DNA of 64,000 nt from Hexactinellida sp. DTS-2022 (Eukaryota; Porifera; Hexactinellida). This document shows, one piece after another, positions 1 through 10,260 of this stretch (within the stretch, counting starts at the first letter, position 1; the number at the start of each line of letters is the position of its first letter). The notes beneath the pieces are model-generated. The model was not told the origin of the DNA. It was given only the letters and a program-made list of their open reading frames with translations, and made no database searches. Made by a program: the position numbers and the translations under genes. The stretch covers positions 6,376,501 to 6,440,500 of the forward strand of contig JAPNXP010000001.1 in NCBI GenBank assembly GCA_028753945.1. Reading direction: 5' to 3'.

Positions 1-64
1 AACTGTCAATTTACACAAAAAATGGAAATTTTTTGAGGGTGTAAACATTTTGGTATTATTAGAC

Positions 65-863
65 CATGGCCTACTATATAATACGGCTAGATAAGTCAAG
101 TATTTGCCATTTTATTTCCTTGCCAGTGTTTACTTTCTAATTGCTCGTAAAATAAATCACCTATTGTCATGGAATAAACTAAACTTAGGTTTTCAAATAC
201 GCTGGAAACATCTAAAATACTTTTGAGAATGATTTCTCATCAGATTTAACCACAATGACGTAATCAAATATACATACCCATATAGGGTAATGATGTTAAA
301 TAAATGCTAATTTTTTAGATAATTTGAGAATCTAACTTTGCCGTTTTTATCCTAATGCATTTTTCTTGTAAAAAAACTAACTATAGTCAAACTCATTATC
401 TCATTCCTTTCACTCAAATTCTTTTCAACGTCAATGTAAGTAAATAATTATGCTATTGTTATCAAACCATATGTTTTGTATTTTTTTGAAATGTATAGTT
501 AGATTTTAATCTAAGTCTTAAAAGTGCTGTTTGACGACGTACATGTTGCCCAGTCAGTTTAATGACCGTTCTTGGGACTTATTTAGCTAATGTTCACAAA
601 ATCTCTACTTCAATCTCTACTTCATAATTAGTATTAATTACCATATATGGGTATGTATATTTGATTACGTCATTGTGGTTAAATCCGATGAGAAATCATT
701 CTCAAAAGTATTTTAGATGTTTCCAGCGTATTTGAAAACCTAAGTTTAATATATTCCATGACAATATGTAATTTATTTTACGAGCAATTAGAAAGTAAAC
801 ACTGGCCTGGAAATAAAATGGCAAATACTTGACTTATCTAGCCGTATAATATAGTAGGCCATG
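65..863. mobile_element. P-type foldback MITE
   Basis: Two arms of about 230 bp (65-291 and about 640-863) are near-perfect reverse complements around a roughly 350-bp centre. The ends read CATGGCCTAC, which fits the CA-T-R-G start of P-superfamily elements. A perfect 7-bp duplication, ATTAGAC, flanks it at 58-64 and 864-870. The P element at 52776 has the same TSD length. No coding capacity is visible, so it is non-autonomous. Confidence 0.8.
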
Positions 864-983
864 ATTAGACTCACAATTTGTAATTTTGTTCCAACCAAAA
901 ATCCCTGTATAAATGTAATAAATTATAAATCCCTAATTGTTAAAATCCCTGTAAAATTTCTAAATTCCCTCTCAGCTTACAGG

Positions 984-1268
984 CAGTGTCGGATTAACTA
1001 TGAGCGGGCCCTGGCGCAAGTCGGGATTTTGGGCCCCATGTATGAGTGAAAATATTAATGTAGGAATAGATAAAACATATTTAAATTGCGGGCATGAATT
1101 TAAAATATAGATTGTATATTATTTTGCTTCAAATTATGCCAAATCAATGAAAATATAATATATCAGAATTGTCGCCTATGTGATAATTCTGATACATTTT
1201 TTTGTTGGGCCCCCAAGAATTCCTGGGCCTGGCGCATGTGCGTCAAGTGCGCCATGGTTCCGCTACTA
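984..1268. mobile_element. hAT-type MITE
   Basis: The element starts CAGTGTCGGATTAA and ends in the imperfect complement of TAGTAGCGGAACCA. A perfect 8-bp duplication, CTTACAGG, lies at 976-983 and 1269-1276. The 8-bp TSD and CAGNG-type end are typical of hAT elements. It is 285 bp long, GC-rich near the ends and has no coding capacity. Confidence 0.75.
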
Positions 1269-1427
1269 CTTACAGGTATGCCGGCAGGTCAGGTTTTTGG
1301 TCCATCCACTTTTTGAACAAGTGCTACGTCACTATATTTAATTAAATACACTCAAGTGTTTGATAATTAAGTATAATAAGTGTTTAATTTAGTATAATAA
1401 GTCACAATAAGACCGTCTTTACAACTT

Positions 1428-2447
1428 TTGAGAACTCACTTTGTGTATGCTACTTTTTTTACTAACCATTTAGCTGTTTATCTACACAGAAACATGCAAT
1501 TTGGTCCAGTCTACACAAGCTTTAAGAAAGCAATTTTCATTATTGGGACGCTACTGATCACTCTCGTCGCCATCCGCAACTCCATTACGAATGTGATAGA
1601 ACAGGTGTGGGGTGCCTCCCACGACTTCTGGAGTAACTTGTGGAAGTTGTCACGCTGGGCTTGTATGGGGAATGACTTCCTTATACTGTCTGTGGGGACT
1701 TACTTTTCGCTGGCACTAACCTTCTGGTGTATTGGTTCTGTATTTATGCTGATTGACTTAAATAAAGTACCACTAATCATGCAATATCGCATCCAACCGA
1801 ACAAGCCTCCTCCTACCCTACAGGAATACAAGAAGATACTACCTGTAATTTTACTCAACAATGTTATAGGGATGTTAACATTTGTTGCCTTCTACCCTCT
1901 GTATAAGTTTAGAGGGATGGGTACGGGTCCGGAGCTTCCCTCGCTACTTCGGGTCGTAGCTGAGAGCTGTGGGTTCATGTTAATACATGAATTAACCTTT
2001 TACTACATCCATCGTCTGATACACACCCCAACACTATACAAACTCCTACACAAAAGACACCACGAATTCACTACTCCTATAGCATTCACCAGTATTTACT
2101 GCTCCCCAGTGGAGCAGGTGTTTGTCAATACAGTGCCTCTGTTAGCCGGACCCATCGTGCTAGGCTCTCATGCTGCCGTCCTCTGGGTCTGGATGTCTCT
2201 AGCTATGTTTAACAGTCTTAACACGCACAGTGGATACCATCTCCCACTAATGCCTTCTGCAGAATCTCATGACTACCACCATCTCAATTTCAATGAAAAT
2301 TATGGCTCAATGGGAGTGCTGGACCATTTACACGGGACAGATACCAAGTTTCGCGCTTCGCAGGCCTATAAGAGACACATGGTGCTCCTCTCATTCTCGC
2401 CTGTGCGCTACTTCTATCCTGATTTACCCAAGAAAGAGTTGTCATAG
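1428..2447 (+). CDS. FAXDC2: FAXDC2-like fatty acid hydroxylase domain protein
   Basis: This is a membrane di-iron hydroxylase of the sterol desaturase / fatty acid hydroxylase superfamily, expected in the ER membrane. The histidine clusters are all present: HRLIH (residues 195-199), HKRHH (208-212), HSGYH (267-271) and HDYHH (281-285), followed by GVLDHLHGTD. Hydrophobic stretches lie at about 34-50, 84-108 and 137-157. Spacing and wording around the boxes resemble animal FAXDC2 rather than C4- or C5-sterol enzymes. The open frame gives 339 residues. The true start may be the Met at 1494 (318 residues), because TCTACACAG just upstream looks like a splice acceptor for a 5' UTR intron. No other intron is evident. 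A poly(A) signal AATAAA lies at 2553. The substrate cannot be told from sequence; family members act on sterols or sphingolipid fatty acids. Confidence 0.9.
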   Translation: MRTHFVYATFFTNHLAVYLHRNMQFGPVYTSFKKAIFIIGTLLITLVAIRNSITNVIEQVWGASHDFWSNLWKLSRWACMGNDFLILSVGTYFSLALTFWCIGSVFMLIDLNKVPLIMQYRIQPNKPPPTLQEYKKILPVILLNNVIGMLTFVAFYPLYKFRGMGTGPELPSLLRVVAESCGFMLIHELTFYYIHRLIHTPTLYKLLHKRHHEFTTPIAFTSIYCSPVEQVFVNTVPLLAGPIVLGSHAAVLWVWMSLAMFNSLNTHSGYHLPLMPSAESHDYHHLNFNENYGSMGVLDHLHGTDTKFRASQAYKRHMVLLSFSPVRYFYPDLPKKELS

Positions 2448-2552
2448 GGGCACCGCCAAACTATATTAACATATTATAATTAATTGTACATTACTACGTG
2501 TTTTACTCACTGTTGACTAACGATCATTCATTGTTTTGAAATACGGAACAAA

Positions 2553-2558
2553 AATAAA
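2553..2558 (+). terminator. Poly(A) signal of the FAXDC2-like gene
   Basis: A canonical AATAAA hexamer lies about 105 bases after the FAXDC2 stop codon, with T-rich sequence beyond it. It is the nearest such signal on this strand. Confidence 0.55.
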
Positions 2559-2593
2559 TTTCATGTTTAGTGTTACAGTACATATTGGATCTA

Positions 2594-2932
2594 GTGATAA
2601 TGGTGGGGACATCTGATCTATGGCCAAATTATCACTATACCCATTATATCACTATATCCACTATATACCGCATCTAATATATGACTGTATACATTGTCAA
2701 TACTTATATTCTGAAAAGGACAATCAAATTCAAGTGGTAACGATATTTATACTGTAAATATGAAATTATGGGGTCCAAGGAAGGTAAAAAATCCAATATT
2801 CTTGTTTAATCTGTACACAAATTATCAGTATTTCCAATAATGATATCACTATAACCAATAAAATTTGTATGGGATTTGCTCGGGGACGCACCTAAAGCTG
2901 CAAAATTATCACTATATCTATTATGTACTGTA
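2594..2932. repeat. Dispersed repeat, copy 1
   Basis: This stretch matches 58684-59054 in the same orientation with only scattered differences. It is rich in ATCACTATA words and ends near TTATGTACTGTA. No ORF or terminal repeat is seen, so the family is unknown; it could be an old MITE. Confidence 0.7.
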
Positions 2933-3024
2933 ACCCGCAATAACTAGGATAGAAAACTAGGGATTTAGGAGGTAACAAAAAGTACACAGAGCATGCTCAT
3001 AAGGCAGGTTTTTTTAAGGCTGAT

Positions 3025-3100
3025 CATAGCATTCTGATATACTAAGGCAATGGCACTCATGTTTTTTTGGACCATGGATTGGTTAAACGAGTCATTTTCA
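3025..3100 (+). mobile_element. Solo P-like terminal repeat (diverged)
   Basis: The sequence begins CATAGCATTCTGATATACTA and continues with GGCAATGGC and a GGACCATGGATTGGTTA tail. It parallels the 71-bp terminal repeat of the P element at 52776, but with several changes. No matching right end was found nearby, so this is a fragment. Confidence 0.55.
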
Positions 3101-3368
3101 TATGCATTTGATTTTCAAATTTTTAGGCCCGATTGATCCCCTCAATATGGTATATTGTTTAGCATCATTATGTCATACCATACTGATGTCAGGCCTCACA
3201 ATCGAATGACATTTTTGAACTTGAATTCAGTGGAATGGGAACTTATTAAACAACCACAAGTTATTTTTATGTTCAATTTTATTTACTGTACACTCATTAT
3301 GTTTGTATTTGGTCACGATTAGTTTAATGTAAAAACGAAGTAGAATTTTAATCTAAATTCTGTTTTAC

Positions 3369-3436
3369 CATAGCATTCTATACATAAGGCAATGCCGCGC
3401 ACTAAAATTCATGGCCCAGGGATTGGTTAGTACACA
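3369..3436 (+). mobile_element. Solo P-like terminal repeat
   Basis: It starts CATAGCATTCTATACATAAG, identical over 20 bases to the terminal repeat of the P element at 52776-56955, and keeps the CAGGGATTGGTTAG tail. No right end or TSD partner is visible. It probably marks a deleted copy of the same family. Confidence 0.65.
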
Positions 3437-3728
3437 GTGGACATTTTCAGGGGTGTAAGTGGAAATAGTAAAACTATGCTAGATAGACTCTAATGAAGTA
3501 TTATTGACATATTGGTTATCGGTAGCTGCTAACTGAATGGCATCATAAAAAATTATGTCCTTAGTCTCCTAAACGTAGTTCTAGACAATTCATGTTAATT
3601 CTGTCATAAATTTTATTTAGGTTTGTTAACAAAATTTTATTGTTCACCCATGATTATTGATTATATTTCTTGAACAAGGTGTAACCAATTTTCTGATAAT
3701 TGTGATTATTGTAATGGGAGAGCTTCAT

Positions 3729-3905
3729 TTGTCCGAATTTTGTAGCATGCATTCGTCCGAATTTTGAAGTATGTTTTTGTCCGAATTTGTAGTATGCATT
3801 TGTCCGAATTTTGAAGTATGCATTTGTCCGAATTTGTAGTATGCATTTGTCCGAATTTTGAAGTATGCATTTGTCCGAATTTGAAGTATGCATTTGCCAG
3901 AATTC
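3729..3905. repeat. 22-24-bp minisatellite, locus 1
   Basis: About eight head-to-tail copies of GCATTTGTCCGAATTTTGAA-like units alternate with slightly shorter FGTAGTATG-less variants (GTCCGAATTTGTAGTATG). The same units recur at 44279-44358 and 46139-46290, beside the FLYWCH-MULE-RING copies. They may be terminal or subterminal repeats of that transposon family. Confidence 0.8.
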
Positions 3906-4035
3906 TATCGTTTGCATTTTCCCGATACCTCTCGTGCATGAATCTGTTATGACATTATCTGGGTTATTCTATAATCTGGGAAGCCAGTTTCCCGCTAATG
4001 TCAAACTTCTCGTGCAAATGTGACATTATCCGGAT

Positions 4036-4440
4036 CACTTATTCTATAATCTGGGAAGTCAATGGTATATGTAAAATCGACATACATGTAGACACAACAA
4101 TTAGCCTTCAAACTGGAATCATGTCTAAATATTCGATATTATCTGAGAAGGAAACCAAATTTGACCAAATTTTTATGACAAAATCCGGGATATCGCATTA
4201 CGTGTTATGACATTAACCGAGTTTTTTTAGTATAAGAAGTGTAGAAAATGTTTTGGAATTGAATTTTTTCAAATAATAAACGAGTACGTACACGTAATTC
4301 TTTTAAGCGGTATGATATTAAGCGGATCTACTGTATATATGAATACTTTTAGTTTTTTCGCGGAGCCACCTAGCAAGCGAAGCGAGCTAGTATAGTGTAA
4401 ACTGTAATAATTATCCGGAAATGTCAGCAGATTTATTAAG
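4036..4440. repeat. Repeat copy 1, with Helitron-like 3' end
   Basis: It matches 33001-33400 closely and in the same orientation. Near its right end (about 4370-4398) is a stem built from CTAGC...GCTAG around AAGCGAAGCGA, ending GAGCTAGT. That looks like a Helitron terminal hairpin with a CTAG-T end. No matching 5' TC end was found. Confidence 0.55.
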
Positions 4441-5065
4441 TGATTAGTTTTTCTGATTTAACAATATGAAGGAGATTTAATGCAAAAATAATTTACTAAT
4501 AAAATACTTTAGGTAATACAGCTACAGAAAGATAAATTAAATAAGCTGCTAGAAAATAAGTGGACACATTATTGATTAAGATTGTGAAATATGGCTAATC
4601 CGAAGAGTAGAAAAAATAGGATCATCAGTTAATCATGGTATATTATGAATCTGTCTTGGATATCGGTTTTACAAACCGGACAAGATTGATTTGATTCCAT
4701 AAGAAGTTCGTCACAACGAAGGCACACTTTTTGCATGTGAACACGGTCGATAAGAAATTGTATTTTCACGAGGTTTTAAGCAAACACAACAAGTATCCTT
4801 GGTGAAATATTTTCATCTGAGTCTGCGGAATCTGATTCTACACCATCATAATCTTCAGTTAGAATTGACATTGGTTTTAGAGCAGATTGTAAAACATTAA
4901 TATATTCGATTGACGTATATATCCCGTTAACAAGATTTCGTCTGCAGGATTCCCTTAGGTCTTCTTTAAAATTCTGGATTCGCTTTTGACTTCTGGAAAT
5001 ATCCAATCCGTTATTCATCGAGTGATATCTGTGTCTGTATCAGCGATAATTTTATTTAGAGTATT
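4441..5065 (-). pseudogene. RING-finger fragment of FLYWCH-MULE-RING transposase
   Basis: Read on the minus strand, this matches the C-terminal part of the transposase at 42371-44081. A 70-residue linker beginning MNNGLDISRSQKRIQNF (4776-5018) is followed by a RING-type zinc finger with CPVCRTDIQDRF near 4645-4690. The catalytic MULE domain is absent. The sequence is contiguous from 4441 to about 5060. In the second copy the same stretch is interrupted by the 8-kb array 2 (34353-42370), so this locus is its empty-site reference. Confidence 0.7.
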
Positions 5066-5655
5066 ACAAAAGCACCGTATCACAGTGGCACGAAATGGTC
5101 AAATCCTGGAAGTAGCTATTTAGGTGTAAGATAGGGCATTAAACTATATTATTTACCTATGGGAAATCGCATTCATAGAATCCATTGGTAAATTAGATTT
5201 TTTCTATGCTATGACTTCAGATGTGGAAGTTATGACGTCATTGTCACATTTTTGAAAGTGTTAAAATCCACCTAATTGCTCACAACTCACATTTCATATC
5301 AGTTAGAAACGTAAAATTAAGGATTTGCAAAGGACATTCAAGTTACAAGTTGATTACTTTGGATTGATTTCGGAAAAAGTTTGTTTTCTCTTAATTACGA
5401 TTTTCAGACATGAGAGCAATCAATCTGAAGTATTCTCACTGCCAGTGTGCATAAGTATTGAAGGTTCCATGGAATTGTTTAAGATCACTCAAAAATACTG
5501 GTCTGTCATTGGATCCATGTTTCAGAAATGACCAAGATTTGTTAAGTAACCACAAATGTCAGTTATTATAACAAATTATACCTTAAATATTTAAATTATT
5601 TATAACCATTATGGTTGTCCTATAAATCAATTCTATAGTGTTGCTTAATAACGAT
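5066..5655. other. No gene recognised
   Basis: I see no coding signal, RNA gene or clear transposon end in this AT-rich stretch. A 68-codon open frame at 5325-5531 has no recognisable domain and no codon bias. Confidence 0.5.
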
Positions 5656-5663
5656 ATGATATA

Positions 5664-6541
5664 CCGTGACCTACGTTATATATGGCCTATGCACCAACTT
5701 TGTGAAACTGGACCATGGATTAAAGGAAGGCTAATGATAAATAGGTTATTTATCGTTATCTAATTAACTAGTAGTGATAGACCTCATAAATGTTCTATAA
5801 CCATATAGGAACATGACATCAAGGTATACATAGAACCCTTCAGAATTGAGCTATGTCATCATTTGATTACGTAATCGCTATTTTTGGTGGCTATTATCGT
5901 GTTTTTCCAGCCTGTTTTAACATAGTTAGACGCGTTATAAATGTTCAAAATTGGAACATGATGATGCCCATAACTAGTTGAATAAAATATATCGAAATTG
6001 TGAATGGAATGTTGACACATTCCTCGGTTGCCAGGGAATATTGTAGTTAGGCATATATAATGTATTATCACTGGATAGGAAGTTACCTATTGCGGATAGA
6101 TCAGTACTAGCCAAGTTTACATACAATATATAGTTTTTGAGTTAGGGCTCATTTAGGAAATATTCATTTCCTTGGCAACCGAGGAATGTGTCAACATTCC
6201 ATTTATAATTTCGATATATTTATTCAACTAGTTATGGGCATCATCATGTTCCAATTTTGAACATTTATAACGCGTCTAACTATGTTAAAAGCAGGCTGGA
6301 AAACACGATAATAGCCACCAAAAATAGAGATTACGTAATCAAATGATGACATAGCTCAATTCTGAAGGGTGCTATGTACACCTTGATATCATGATCCTAT
6401 ATGGTTATAGAACATTTATGAGGTCTATCACTGCTAGTTAATTAGATAACGATAAATAACCTATTTATCAATGGCCTTCCTTTAGTCCATGGTCCAGTTT
6501 CACAAAGTTGGTGCATAGGCCTCATATAGCGTAGGTCACGG
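5664..6541. mobile_element. Long foldback element
   Basis: Arms of about 385 bp (5664-6045 and about 6168-6541) are near-complete reverse complements around a roughly 120-bp loop. Both arms contain GGAACATGATGATGCCCATA-like and GACGCGTTATAAATGTTC-like stretches in opposite orientation. The ends read CCGTGACCTACG. The flanks share only a short ATATA, so the TSD and superfamily are unclear. It has no coding capacity. Confidence 0.7.
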
Positions 6542-6743
6542 ATATACATATTATTTTATCAAATAACTTATATAGAGCTCAGCTCTAGTAGAGTTCAGTT
6601 TTTCAGTATGTGTATTCAGGCACTGAGAAAGGTCAGTTTTTTCCAGAGTTTTAAATTGACCTTTAGAAAGTAAGCCTGGGCTTTTAGTATGGGAAAAAAT
6701 CTGAACTCTACTAGAGCTCAGCTCTATATACGGATTCTCTTAT

Positions 6744-7210
6744 TACTGTGCCGACAATACTATAGTATATATAGTGGCCCAGTTCTAATCTTACTGCCTT
6801 GGTTATTATTACTGTGCCGACTATACTATGGTATAGTGGCCCAGTATTGGAATCACTGCCTTTATTATTACTGTGCCGACTATACTATAGTATAGTGGCC
6901 CAGTTCTAAAATCACTGCCTTTATTTTTTACTGTGCCGACTATACTACAGTATAGTGGCCCAGTATTTGAAATCACTGCCTTTATTACTGTGCCGACTAT
7001 ACTATAGTATAGTGGCCCAGTTCTAATCTTACTGCCTTTATTATTATTTTTACTGTGCCGATTATACTATAGTATAGTGGCCCAGTATTGGAATCACTGC
7101 CTTTATTATTACTGTGCCGACTATACTATAGTATAGTGGCCCAGTATTGGAATCGCTGCCTTTATTATTACTGTGCCGACTATACTATAGTATAGTGGCC
7201 CAGTATTGGT
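6744..7210 (+). repeat. Eight tandem copies of the array start motif
   Basis: Units of about 55-65 bp are repeated eight times. Each carries CTGTGCCGAC, then the 16-bp perfect palindrome CTATACTATAGTATAG (first copy altered), then GTGGCCCAGT and a CACTGCCTTT-type spacer. Starts are near 6744, 6809, 6868, 6929, 6985, 7050, 7107 and 7167. In effect the 5' terminus of the array element has been amplified. Confidence 0.85.
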
Positions 7211-8935
7211 CTTAGTGATTTGGTATATTTTTTATCCGTAGCCTCTCCACAGAACAGAGTTTTATTTACTAAGAGGCCAAATTTTCAGGATAGGTGTCTC
7301 AAGGGTTACAGATGTGCACCTAAGGTCACGATTTTTGACAAAACTTTTTTGGACACCTTTTTGTACCTGTTTAATGTTGAAACAGGAACAATAAATAGTA
7401 CCCGAATATTCAATTTATATGCATTCGATAGAGAATTAAATTCTACACCTCTTCACAGTGCACGAATTTTCAAATTGCGCTTCATTTGTGCCACTATTGA
7501 GGTTGTAAATTTCCTTTGTTTACTAACACTTCAGTTCAATTGAAAGTGTTAAATCTAATTCTATTGTTTCAACTTGTGATTATTATACTGATTCAACTTG
7601 TGAGATCGAGTAGGTTTCTATTTTCTAATTGAAAATTAAGATTTTAAATTCCATAACAACGACAGATAATGTGATTATATTTACTTCTGCGAGAATATTA
7701 TTGCACTGTTAATATACTGACGTAATTAATTATATATAATTCAGTCAGTATATGACTTATATAGATGCTTCCAATTTGTTTATTAGGGTTTATCGAGTAT
7801 GCGGAATTGAAATTTGATAGCCAAATTAATTAATTAATTATTTATGACAAAATAATTAAACTTAATAAATATAAGTTGACATTGAAATTGGTGTTATATT
7901 AAAATAATATTAATAATTATATATACTAATTAATTAAATATCATAAATCTCAGAGATTATAGAATATGGAAACAAATTTGAGATTTATCAATCGATCCTT
8001 ATGCCACATAACACCTCTACAAATGGGTCTTGACACCTTGAGGTGATCAAAAAAATATCATCAAAAAAATATGTTTTTACAATTTTGGGAATTCAATATT
8101 TCGAACGGGTTGGTTGGTGTTGGGAGATCACACAACACGCACATAAAAAATGCTGACTCATCAATAATTAGATTCTACTGAAACTTGAATATCTTTTAAA
8201 TGAAGTGAGCTAAAACGAAACCTCCAACTCATTTAGGATCGTTTCATTTTTGAAACACCTTTCTTAAATAATAACACTTTCATAGTGATGATGAGTTGGC
8301 GAAAAAAAATCTGAAATTGCAGCCTGTGCCGACAGCATGTTCCTTTGGAGGCACTATCAATAAACCACCATCAAAATATAGTGCCACCAAAGGAACATGC
8401 GTCGTCACAGGCTGCAATTTTGGATTTTATTTTTTACTGTGCCGACTATACTATAGTATAGTGGCCCAGTTCTAATCTTACTGCCTTTAATATTATTATT
8501 ACTGTGCCGACTATACTATAGTATAGTGGACCAGTTCTAATCTTAGTGCTTTGGTTAGTTATTAGTATTATTTATCCGTAGCCACTCCACAGAACAGAGT
8601 TTTATCAACTAAGTGCCAAATTTTTTAGGATGGGTGTGTCATGGGTTACAGACGTGCACCTGGGGTTACGATTTTTGATTAACAAATTTTGGACACATGT
8701 TTTACACCTTTCAAAATTTGTCTGGACCATAACTCAAGAAATGTTTTACTAAACCCCAAAATTTTATTTCATATTTGGATTCATCTTAAAATTCTGAGTC
8801 TGTTGGGAGAAGAAGGTTTTTAAAAATGTGTTTAATTTTTGCCATAAATGGGGGTTGAAATTTCTTTGTTCACTCACACTTCAATTTCTGTAAAAGTGTT
8901 AAATCTAATTCCATTGTTTTAACTTGTAATAATTA

Positions 8936-9119
8936 CAGGTAAACCTCCCAAAGCGGCACCTCCGAGTAGCGGCAACCTCCGAGAAGCGGCACAAAATCAT
9001 TCTCCCGATGGGTGCCGCTTTGGGAGTTTTACCTTACGAGCAACCTCCCAAAGCGGCAACCTCCGAGAAGCGGCACAAAATTATTCTCCCGATGGGCGCC
9101 GCTTTGGGAGGTTTACCTG
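8936..9119. mobile_element. pogo/Tc1-type MITE (CAGGTAAACCTCCCAAAG)
   Basis: The ends CAGGTAAACCTCCCAAAGCG and its complement are flanked by TA on both sides (8934-8935 and 9120-9121). The interior is duplicated: the AAGCGGCACAAAAT and CTCCCGATGGG block occurs twice. A 100-bp relative sits in array 2 at 39085-39184. Confidence 0.8.
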
Positions 9120-9847
9120 TATATTGATTTAACTTGTTAAATCCTACTCTATTGATTCTACTTGCGATAATTAAATTGATTCAACTTATAAATTCCAGCT
9201 GGCTTCTATTTAATTGTAGCATTACTATACAATGGATTAAATTAAATTAATTTATATAAGGAATTTGTTGACTTTACTCAACTAACCGTGGATAACATTG
9301 CTAAATAAATAACTAATAATTTAATTTATTATTGATAAGTAATGAATGAATGGCATTAAACTAAAGATGGTTTATGATAGAACCGTTAAGATTTTACATT
9401 CCACAACAACGACAGACTAAGTGATTATATTTATTTCGGCGAGAATATTCTTGCACAATTAATGTACTGACGTAATTAATTATAATTAATTCCTTTTGTA
9501 TTTAAATTATAGACTGTTCCAATTGGATTATTGGGGTTATCGTGTGCGCTGAATTCAAATATGATAGTGAAATTCGATTTAAATTAATAATAAGTGCAAA
9601 TAATTGAACTTTATTTATTTTGTTGTACAAAATAATGGTGTTAAATTATTAATTTATTAATTAAATATTTTATACTAATTAGCTAAATTTCATTAATCTC
9701 AGAGATGATAGAAGATAGAAACAAACTTTCAAATTATCATTTGGTCCTTATGCCACGTACCACCTATACAAGTGGGTCTTGACACCTTGAGGTGATGATG
9801 ACATCGTCAAAAAAAATTATTTTTACAATTTTGTGAATTAAATAATT

Positions 9848-10260
9848 TAGGCCTGAAACGAATATTCGAAATGTAACGAACGAACCTTTTTCTAAGCGAA
9901 CGAATATTCGAATATTCGTTCGTTTGGATGACTAAGCATTAAATCAATTTCTAGAGACAAAATACATGGGAAAATAGGTTTTTGAAAATGTTACAATGGT
10001 ATAATAATAGTTACAAAGTGTATTATACACAAGTAACTAATAGTCATCTAGTTTAAGTGGGAATTTATATTTACGATATCTCTAAGCTATACAAAAGTCT
10101 TGTTGTTGTCCAAAATTAGTTAACGAAATATCCGCTTCAATCTAATAGTCGTCTAAACGAATATTCGTTTCGTAACGAATATTCGTTTGCAAACGAACGA
10201 ATATTCGTTCAATCATTTCGAACGAATATTCGAATATTCGGTATATTCGTTTCAGCTCTA
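9848..10260. mobile_element. hAT-type MITE rich in GAATATTCG
   Basis: The ends TAGGCCTGAAACGAAT and the complement of TAGAGCTGAAACGAAT are flanked by a perfect 8-bp duplication, AAATAATT, at 9840-9847 and 10261-10268. The interior holds many GAATATTCG palindromes. It is inserted in unit B of array 1. Confidence 0.75.

Noticed and set aside
3654-3939. Minus-strand ORFs with repeated FGQMHTSK or SDKCILQN peptides
   Set aside because: They are translations of the GTCCGAATTTT minisatellite in two different frames, with no constraint.
7220-7543. 107-codon ORF as a gene
   Set aside because: The same sequence recurs, with frame breaks, at 12060-12400, 36100-36390, 39336-39647 and 42008-42290 as part of the array unit. 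There is no known domain.
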